From positions 1-54,432 of the forward strand of contig NZ_JMSZ01000040.1 of the NCBI RefSeq assembly GCF_000691225.1: 54,432 nt of DNA, in the 5' to 3' direction. Source of the stretch: Nitrincola lacisaponensis (lineage in GTDB: Bacteria; Pseudomonadota; Gammaproteobacteria; Pseudomonadales; Balneatricaceae). The translations under genes were made by a program, and so were the position numbers. A model generated the notes under the pieces. That model was not told the origin of the DNA and searched no databases. It saw only the letters and a program-made list of their open reading frames with translations. This document shows positions 48,579 through 54,432 of the stretch, in pieces; position 1 is the stretch's first letter, and every line of letters begins with the position of its first letter.

Positions 48579-48615
48579 ATCGTTCAAAGGTACACCCTCA
48601 GTTCTACTTAACTTT

Positions 48616-48631
48616 ATGACCGGCCGGTCAT
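48616..48631. repeat. Perfect 16-bp palindrome upstream of ftsH
   Basis: ATGACCGGCCGGTCAT, self-complementary, about 38 bp before the ftsH ATG. Its half CCGGTCATG recurs at 48874-48882, 50 bp before yhbY. A possible dimeric regulator site shared by the divergent genes. The rest of 48579-48931 shows only a possible extended -10 (TGATAATAC near 48674-48682) and no coding remnant. Confidence 0.45.
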
Positions 48632-48931
48632 GATACCACAGCTGATACGCTCTGCCTGAATCTTTGTCTCTTAGTATTATCAATCGCCTTCATAGCAAAA
48701 GGCTAATTTAATTTACTCTGCTCAGTTCCTCATACGCATAGCACCAGAGGAGGGATCAAAGACTACCAACATTTGACGCAAAGACCAGCCAAATGTTCCG
48801 CATTCGGGGCACAAGCTGCATCATATTGCACAAAACCTGAGTCGAAACCACAACGGATCTACTCAGTGGTCGTCCGGTCATGTAAAATCATCTGTTAACC
48901 TACTCCGAACACACGAGGCAGCTATTCTAAT

Positions 48932-49240
48932 ATGAGCTTAACCCCTGAGCAAAAAAAGCGTTTTCGTACGCTGGGCCACCAACTCAACCCCATTGTCATG
49001 GTTGCAGGCAACGGCTTGAGTGAAAACATCCAACTGGAAACAGACCGGGCCCTGGAAGACCACGAGCTTATCAAGGTCAAGTTTGCCGTCGGTGACCGTG
49101 AATTGAAACGTCAACTGATTCAGGAACTCTGCCAGATCGTTGAAGCCACTCTGGTTCAGGAGATCGGCAATATTGCACTCATCTATCGCAAGTCAGACAA
49201 CCCTGACCCCAAGCTTTCCAATCTGCTTCGCTACAAGTAA
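48932..49240 (+). CDS. yhbY: CRM-domain RNA-binding protein YhbY
   Basis: 102 residues; single CRS1/YhbY domain linked to 50S assembly. LTPEQKKRFRTLGHQLNPIVMVAGNGL at the N-terminus and a conserved GNIALIYRK strand. Divergent from ftsH and convergent with greA, as in Pseudomonas and E. coli, except that rlmE is missing from the gap. Confidence 0.93.
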   Translation: MSLTPEQKKRFRTLGHQLNPIVMVAGNGLSENIQLETDRALEDHELIKVKFAVGDRELKRQLIQELCQIVEATLVQEIGNIALIYRKSDNPDPKLSNLLRYK

Positions 49241-49246
49241 TACGAC

Positions 49247-49289
49247 AAAAAAGCCACCGGCCGCCAGGTATAACCTGTCGAACGGTGGC
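49247..49289 (-). terminator. Intrinsic terminator of the carA-carB-greA operon
   Basis: GCCACCG (49253-49259) pairs with CGGTGGC (49283-49289); the loop contains a further CCAGGT...ACCTG stem; six T residues follow on the minus strand. Canonical for greA. On the plus strand no T run follows, so it may only partly serve yhbY. Confidence 0.85.
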
Positions 49290-49307
49290 TCTGCCACACC
49301 CGGTCAA

Positions 49308-49787
49308 TTAGCCCAGGTGCAGCACTTCCGTGATCTCGTACTCGGAAACACCACCAGGTGTATTCACTGTAGCAATATCGCCCTCTTCCTTGCCAATCAG
49401 GCTACGCGCAATCGGTGAATTGACCGAAATTTTGCGCGCTTTGATGTCTGCTTCATCGTCACCGACGATCTGGTAACGTACAGTCTCATCCGTATCCAGA
49501 TTGATCAGCTCAACAGTGACACCAAATATCACTTTACCGCTATGCGGAATTTTAGTGACATCGATCACCTGAGCCTGAGAAAGCTTGTATTCCAGCTCAC
49601 GAATACGGCCTTCAATGAAGCCCTGCTGTTCACGCGCTGCATGGTACTCGGCATTCTCTTTCAGATCACCATGCGCACGCGCTTCAGCAATATCCGCAAT
49701 GACCTTGGGACGGTCTTTGGTTTTCAAACGTTCAAGTTCTTTACGAAGGCTGGCTTCACCCGCCACCGTCATAGGTACCCGGCTCAT
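49308..49787 (-). CDS. greA: Transcript cleavage factor GreA
   Basis: Rescues backtracked RNA polymerase. N-terminal coiled coil with the acidic tip ([19 protein letters not shown], Asp/Glu near 41-44) and C-terminal globular domain ([14 protein letters not shown]). 159 residues. ATG overlaps the carB stop (ATGA), so translationally coupled. Confidence 0.96.
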   Translation of the reverse strand: MSRVPMTVAGEASLRKELERLKTKDRPKVIADIAEARAHGDLKENAEYHAAREQQGFIEGRIRELEYKLSQAQVIDVTKIPHSGKVIFGVTVELINLDTDETVRYQIVGDDEADIKARKISVNSPIARSLIGKEEGDIATVNTPGGVSEYEITEVLHLG

Positions 49788-52700
49788 GAAAATACTCCTG
49801 CGTGCAAATCCTGCAGTCTGCGTACCACTTTCTCTTCACCAAACTTCAGCGCTTCGGTGATGGCCACCGCACCCGCCAGGGTGGTGGTATAAGGGACTTT
49901 ATGCTGCAAGGCAGTACGACGAATAGCCGCTGAATCAGCAATAGCCTTGCGTCCTTCCGTGGTATTGATGACATAGGCAATTTCACCATTCTTCATCGCA
50001 TCCACGATATTTGGACGACCTTCCATCACTTTATTGATACGTTCAACGGTCAAGCCATTACTTTCCAGCAGAGCTGCCGTACCGGCGGTAGCAACCAGAC
50101 CAAAGCCCAACGCAGCCAAATCACGTGCAACTGCCACCACACCCGCCTTGTCGACATCCCGAACCGAGATAAACGCCTTGCCTTTGGCTGGCATTTTTTC
50201 ACCGGCACCCAACTGAGCTTTCATGAAGGCTTCACCAAAACTCTGGCCAACCCCCATCACTTCACCGGTGGATTTCATTTCAGGTCCAAGAATCGGATCG
50301 ACGCCAGGGAACTTGTTGAACGGGAATACCGCTTCTTTCACACTGTAGAAAGACGGAATGATTTCCTGGGTAAAGCCCTGCTCAGTCAATGACTTGCCAG
50401 TCATGACCAACGCAGCAATCTTGGCCAGCGAGACACCGATACATTTGGAAACAAAAGGTACAGTACGTGAAGCACGCGGGTTCACTTCGATCACATAGAT
50501 TTCGCCATCCTGATACGCCAACTGCACGTTCATCAGGCCGACAACACCCAGCTCCAGAGCCATCTTGCGTACCATTTCACGCATAGCATCCTGAACATCG
50601 GCTGACAGGCTGTAGGGTGGCAACGAACATGCAGAGTCACCTGAGTGAACACCCGCCTGCTCGATGTGCTGCATAATTGCACCGATAACGACGATCTCGC
50701 CGTCACACACCGCATCAATATCCACTTCAACGGCTGCATTCAGGAAGTGATCCAACAGCACCGGTGCATCATTGGAAACCTGAACCGCGGTCTGCATGTA
50801 CTGACGCAACTCGGACTCTTTATACACGATCTCCATGGCACGACCGCCCAGTACGTAGGACGGGCGCACAACCAGCGGATAACCGATCTTGGCGGCTTCA
50901 ATAATCGCTTCATCCAGACTGCGCACTGTGGCGTTTTCCGGCTGTTTCAGACCCAGGCGTTTCAGCATCTGCTGGAACTGCTCACGGTCTTCAGCACGAT
51001 CAATCGACTCAGGTGAAGTACCGATAATCGGCACACCCGCCTGCTCCAGTGCAACAGCCAGTTTCAACGGTGTCTGACCGCCGTACTGAACAATCACACC
51101 TTTCGGTTTCTCGACTTCCACGATCTCCAGCACGTCTTCCAGTGTAATCGGCTCAAAATAGAGTCGATCCGAAGTGTCATAGTCGGTTGAAACTGTTTCA
51201 GGATTACAGTTGACCATGATGGTTTCATAACCATCATCGCGTGCAGCCAGGGCGGCATGTACACAGCAATAGTCGAACTCGATACCCTGTCCGATACGGT
51301 TAGGACCGCCACCAATGACCATGATTTTCTCGCGGCCGCTGGGGTTCGCCTCGCACTCTTCCTCATAGGTCGAGTACATATAGGCAGTATCGGTAGAGAA
51401 CTCTGCCGCACAGGTATCAACACGCTTGTACACAGGGCGGATGTTAAACGCATGACGCTGCTTGCGCAGTTGCTTTTCAGTGACGCCCAGCAGTGTTGCC
51501 AGTCGCGCATCGGAGAAACCTTTACGCTTGAGTCGGAACAGCTGCTCCGCCGTCAGGTCAGACAACGCCATCTGCGCGACAGTCTGCTCATCCTTGATCA
51601 GATCTTCGATCTGCACCAGGAACCAGGGATCAACACCTGAATAGCCGTAGATCTCCTCAACGCTCATACCCAGACGGAAAGCATCACCGATGTACCAGAT
51701 ACGCTCGCTGCCAGGCTGCTGCAATTCGCGAATAATATCGCTGCGCACATCTTCAGCATTCAGATCAACAATCGGATCAAACCCAGTCGCCCCCACTTCC
51801 AGACCACGCAGCGCTTTCTGCAAGGATTCCTGTTGTGTACGACCAATCGCCATCACCTCGCCCACAGATTTCATCTGAGTCGTCAGACGATCATTGGCCT
51901 GTGGGAACTTCTCGAAGGTAAAGCGTGGAATCTTGGTAACCACATAGTCGATAGACGGCTCAAACGAAGCCGGGGTGCGCCCACCGGTAATTTCGTTTTG
52001 CAGCTCATCCAGGGTGTAACCCACCGCCAGCTTGGCCGCCACCTTGGCAATCGGGAAACCTGTCGCCTTGGACGCCAGCGCAGATGAACGCGATACACGC
52101 GGGTTCATCTCGATCACGACCATACGGCCAGTTTCCGGGTCAACACCAAACTGAACGTTGGAGCCACCCGTTTCAACACCTATCTCACGCAGTACAGCGA
52201 GAGAAGCGTCACGCATGATCTGATATTCTTTATCGGTAAGCGTCTGCGCAGGTGCCACCGTGATACTGTCACCGGTATGCACACCCATGGCGTCAAAGTT
52301 TTCAATGGAGCAGATGATGATGCAGTTGTCCTTCTTGTCACGGACAACTTCCATTTCATACTCTTTCCAGCCAATCAGCGACTCATCGATCAGCAGCTCC
52401 TTGGTTGGAGACAACTCCAGACCACGTTCACAAATCTCGATGAACTCTTCACGGTTATAGGCAATACCGCCACCGGATCCACCCATGGTGAAAGACGGAC
52501 GGATGATTGCCGGAAAACCGATGGAGTCCAGTACCTGCAATGCCTCTTCCATACTGTGCGCAATCGCGGAGCGCGGACACTCCAGACCGATATTTTTCAT
52601 CGCACGGTCAAAGCGCTCACGGTCTTCCGCCTTATCGATGGCATCCTGCGTGGCACCAATCATTTCCACGCCGTACTCTGCCAGCACCCCTTCACGATCC

Positions 52701-53005
52701 AGATCCAGCGCACAGTTCAACGCTGTCTGGCCTCCCATGGTCGGCAGCAGCGCGTCGGGACGCTCTTTCTCAATAATCCGGGCAACCGTACGCCACTGAA
52801 TCGGCTCGATATAGGTGGCATCTGCCATCGCAGGATCGGTCATAATTGTCGCTGGATTGGAGTTCACCAGAATGACCCGGTAGCCTTCTTCACGCAGCGC
52901 TTTACACGCCTGTGCACCCGAGTAGTCGAACTCACATGCCTGCCCGATAACAATCGGACCGGCTCCCAGAATAAGGATACTTTTAATATCTGTACGTTTT
53001 GGCAT
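49784..53005 (-). CDS. carB: Carbamoyl-phosphate synthase, large subunit
   Basis: 1073 residues, standard. Two homologous ATP-grasp halves ([22 protein letters not shown] and the second [17 protein letters not shown]), an oligomerisation region between them, and a C-terminal MGS-like allosteric domain (about 935-1073). Makes carbamoyl phosphate for arginine and pyrimidines from bicarbonate, ATP and ammonia supplied by CarA. 28 bp after carA. Confidence 0.98.
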   Translation of the reverse strand: MPKRTDIKSILILGAGPIVIGQACEFDYSGAQACKALREEGYRVILVNSNPATIMTDPAMADATYIEPIQWRTVARIIEKERPDALLPTMGGQTALNCALDLDREGVLAEYGVEMIGATQDAIDKAEDRERFDRAMKNIGLECPRSAIAHSMEEALQVLDSIGFPAIIRPSFTMGGSGGGIAYNREEFIEICERGLELSPTKELLIDESLIGWKEYEMEVVRDKKDNCIIICSIENFDAMGVHTGDSITVAPAQTLTDKEYQIMRDASLAVLREIGVETGGSNVQFGVDPETGRMVVIEMNPRVSRSSALASKATGFPIAKVAAKLAVGYTLDELQNEITGGRTPASFEPSIDYVVTKIPRFTFEKFPQANDRLTTQMKSVGEVMAIGRTQQESLQKALRGLEVGATGFDPIVDLNAEDVRSDIIRELQQPGSERIWYIGDAFRLGMSVEEIYGYSGVDPWFLVQIEDLIKDEQTVAQMALSDLTAEQLFRLKRKGFSDARLATLLGVTEKQLRKQRHAFNIRPVYKRVDTCAAEFSTDTAYMYSTYEEECEANPSGREKIMVIGGGPNRIGQGIEFDYCCVHAALAARDDGYETIMVNCNPETVSTDYDTSDRLYFEPITLEDVLEIVEVEKPKGVIVQYGGQTPLKLAVALEQAGVPIIGTSPESIDRAEDREQFQQMLKRLGLKQPENATVRSLDEAIIEAAKIGYPLVVRPSYVLGGRAMEIVYKESELRQYMQTAVQVSNDAPVLLDHFLNAAVEVDIDAVCDGEIVVIGAIMQHIEQAGVHSGDSACSLPPYSLSADVQDAMREMVRKMALELGVVGLMNVQLAYQDGEIYVIEVNPRASRTVPFVSKCIGVSLAKIAALVMTGKSLTEQGFTQEIIPSFYSVKEAVFPFNKFPGVDPILGPEMKSTGEVMGVGQSFGEAFMKAQLGAGEKMPAKGKAFISVRDVDKAGVVAVARDLAALGFGLVATAGTAALLESNGLTVERINKVMEGRPNIVDAMKNGEIAYVINTTEGRKAIADSAAIRRTALQHKVPYTTTLAGAVAITEALKFGEEKVVRRLQDLHAGVFS

Positions 53006-53033
53006 CAGTAATAACCAGTCTCAATAATTCTGT

Positions 53034-54173
53034 TCACGCCGCTGTATGGGCTTGCATCATCTTGATGAACTTGTCGAACAAGGGCGCCACATCGCGCGGC
53101 CCTGGGCTGGCTTCAGGGTGACCCTGGAAGCTGAAAGCCGGGCAGTCGGTACGCTCAACACCTTGCAGAGAACCATCAAACAAAGACTTGTGTGTAGCAC
53201 GCAAGTTTGCAGGCAGCGTGCTTTCCGCCACTGCAAAGCCATGGTTCTGACTGGTGATCATCACCTGTTCACTGTCGAGATCCTGTACCGGATGGTTTGC
53301 ACCATGGTGGCCGAACTTCATTTTTTCAGTTTTGGCACCAGAGGCCAGCGCCAATAGCTGATGCCCCAGACAGATACCAAATACCGGAATTCCGGTTGTC
53401 AGAATTTCCTGGATGGCCGCAATCGCATAGTCACAAGGTTCTGGATCGCCAGGACCATTGGACAGGAACACACCATCTGGCTGCAGAGCCAGCACAGCGG
53501 AGGCTGGAGTCTGCGCCGGTACCACGGTCAGCTTGCAACCACGACTGGCCAGCATACGCAGGATGTTATGCTTCACGCCAAAGTCATAGGCCACCACATG
53601 GAAGCGCTGATCTTCAGCCGCCAGGTTTGCACAGCCCTTGCCGAGCGACCATTCACCCTGCGTCCACTCATAGGCATCTGCCACACTGGCAACCTTGGCC
53701 AGATCCATACCTTTCAGGCCTGGAAAGCCTTTGGCTAATGCAATCGCCTTGTCTTCATCGATATCAGCACCGGCCATGATACAGCCATTCTGAGCACCTT
53801 TTTCACGCAGGATACGTGTCAGGCGGCGTGTATCGATATCGGCAATACCGACAATACCCTTGTCAGCAAGATAGGCATCAAGCGCCTGTTCGGAACGGAA
53901 ATTGCTGGCGATCAGCGGCAGATCACGGATCACTAAACCCGCTGCCCATACGCTGTCAGATTCCTGATCTTCCTGGTTTACGCCCACGTTTCCAATGTGT
54001 GGATAAGTGAGTGTGACGATCTGGCGGCAGTAGGAAGGATCGGTCAGGATTTCCTGATAACCGGTCATAGACGTATTGAAAACAACCTCTCCGGTGGTTT
54101 CGCCGTCAGCGCCAATCGCAATCCCCCTGAATATTGTCCCATCTTCAAGGGCAAGAATGGCTGGTCGCGTCAA
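53034..54173 (-). CDS. carA: Carbamoyl-phosphate synthase, small (glutaminase) subunit
   Basis: 379 residues. N-terminal CPSase domain ([14 protein letters not shown]...[17 protein letters not shown]) and C-terminal class I glutamine amidotransferase with the nucleophile Cys in [11 protein letters not shown], plus the GHPEASPGP motif. I place the start at TTG 54171-54173, because GGGGAGG lies 5 nt upstream and conserved sequence begins there; E. coli carA also starts with TTG. An ATG 27 bp upstream is less well supported. Confidence 0.96.
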   Translation of the reverse strand: MTRPAILALEDGTIFRGIAIGADGETTGEVVFNTSMTGYQEILTDPSYCRQIVTLTYPHIGNVGVNQEDQESDSVWAAGLVIRDLPLIASNFRSEQALDAYLADKGIVGIADIDTRRLTRILREKGAQNGCIMAGADIDEDKAIALAKGFPGLKGMDLAKVASVADAYEWTQGEWSLGKGCANLAAEDQRFHVVAYDFGVKHNILRMLASRGCKLTVVPAQTPASAVLALQPDGVFLSNGPGDPEPCDYAIAAIQEILTTGIPVFGICLGHQLLALASGAKTEKMKFGHHGANHPVQDLDSEQVMITSQNHGFAVAESTLPANLRATHKSLFDGSLQGVERTDCPAFSFQGHPEASPGPRDVAPLFDKFIKMMQAHTAA

Positions 54174-54236
54174 TGGAACCTCCCCGCTAATATGCTGCAT
54201 GCTAAATGACTACTTTCTGATGTGATGAACAGTTGT

Positions 54237-54273
54237 AAAAAAGCGAGACGCAGCCGAAGCCAGTCTCGCTTTT
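54237..54273 (-). terminator. Intrinsic terminator inside the carAB leader
   Basis: AAGCGAGAC (54241-54249) pairs with GTCTCGCTT (54263-54271), with T6 following on the minus strand. It lies between the predicted carA promoter (54316-54345) and the carA start. A smaller hairpin (54288-54306, CGGAA/TTCCG) precedes it. Candidate attenuator. The remaining leader holds no clear leader peptide that I can defend. Confidence 0.8.
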
Positions 54274-54315
54274 AGAAATCTGTAGGTTTGCGGAAACTTC
54301 CGGCAAAACGACCTT

Positions 54316-54345
54316 ATTTTAGAGCAGAAAGTGTCAAGAGTCCAA
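54316..54345 (-). promoter_or_regulatory. Predicted carAB promoter
   Basis: Minus strand TTGGAC (54340-54345), 18-bp spacer, TAAAAT (54316-54321); start near 54309. A TTGACA at 54332-54337 is too close to this -10. The right edge of the window (54415-54424) shows the T run and 3' arm of what looks like an upstream gene's terminator, so carAB probably has its own promoter. Confidence 0.5.
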
Positions 54346-54432
54346 TACAAGATCGTTCATCTGCACGACTTTCACACTGACAGAAGCCATCAAGACTTCA
54401 ATTGACTGAAATGCAAAAAGGGCCACCCAACG

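Noticed and set aside
48579-48683. 35-residue N-terminal extension of FtsH
   Set aside because: Not hydrophobic or conserved; the typical MAKNLVLW start is at 48578 and the extension crosses a perfect palindrome.

Overview
The window is a stretch of ordinary gammaproteobacterial chromosome. Its gene order is very close to that of Pseudomonas: tyrS/anmK/erpA/argC/hemL, mrcB, dksA-gluQRS-cbrX-cbrA-cbrB-[crcZ]-pcnB-folK-panBC, pnp-rpsO-truB-rbfA-infB-nusA-rimP, tRNAs-secG-tpiA-glmM-folP-ftsH, yhbY, greA-carB-carA. Details argue against Pseudomonas itself: the tyrS/anmK neighbourhood, a foreign transporter block, a missing rlmE, and moderate base composition. A marine Oceanospirillales-type relative is the best guess; this is inferred from protein style and synteny, not proven. 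I saw no phage, insertion sequence or CRISPR array.

Layout. 1-310: tandem rRNA-type promoters and a boxA-like site pointing left out of the window, so an rRNA operon probably begins just beyond the left edge. 311-7153: tyrS, anmK, erpA, argC, hemL, a small membrane protein and a TPR lipoprotein. 7164-12590: PBP1b (mrcB), a kinase-like/P-loop fusion, a Rieske protein and an aminotransferase. 12829-18625: dksA, gluQRS, small coupled membrane gene cbrX, then the CbrA/CbrB two-component system. 18626-19109: an intergenic region with all the hallmarks of a CrcZ-type regulatory RNA locus (three CbrB-like half-sites, a sigma54 promoter, a series of A-rich CA motifs). 19110-22757: pcnB, folK, panB, panC. 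22912-27536: a thiolase, a two-domain pterin-synthase-like protein, rsuA, rsmC and a YciC-like membrane protein. 27599-36227 (minus strand): the translation/RNA operon rimP-nusA-infB-rbfA-truB followed by rpsO and pnp. 36228-36560: a strong promoter, a structured roughly 180-nt transcript and two tandem intrinsic terminators upstream of rimP. 36561-42540: a MASE1-GGDEF cyclase and a four-gene polyamine-type ABC importer, inserted between rimP and the tRNA genes that usually flank it. 42873-48578 (minus): initiator tRNA-Met, tRNA-Leu, secG, tpiA, glmM, folP, ftsH. 48932 to the end: yhbY, then carA-carB-greA on the minus strand behind a leader with an intrinsic terminator.

How the parts connect. 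Most genes are housekeeping: translation, RNA turnover, cell wall, folate, pantothenate, carbamoyl phosphate. The regulatory core is CbrAB with its predicted CrcZ-like RNA, which in Pseudomonas sequesters Hfq/Crc and relieves catabolite repression. The ABC importer carries AAnAAnAA motifs at the start of its mRNA and upstream of its binding-protein gene, so it is a candidate target of the same circuit. The most interesting items are the CrcZ-like locus with its 22-bp-spaced activator sites, the possible new structured RNA upstream of rimP, the CA motifs in the transporter leader, the carAB leader terminator, and the mrcB-linked TPR lipoprotein.
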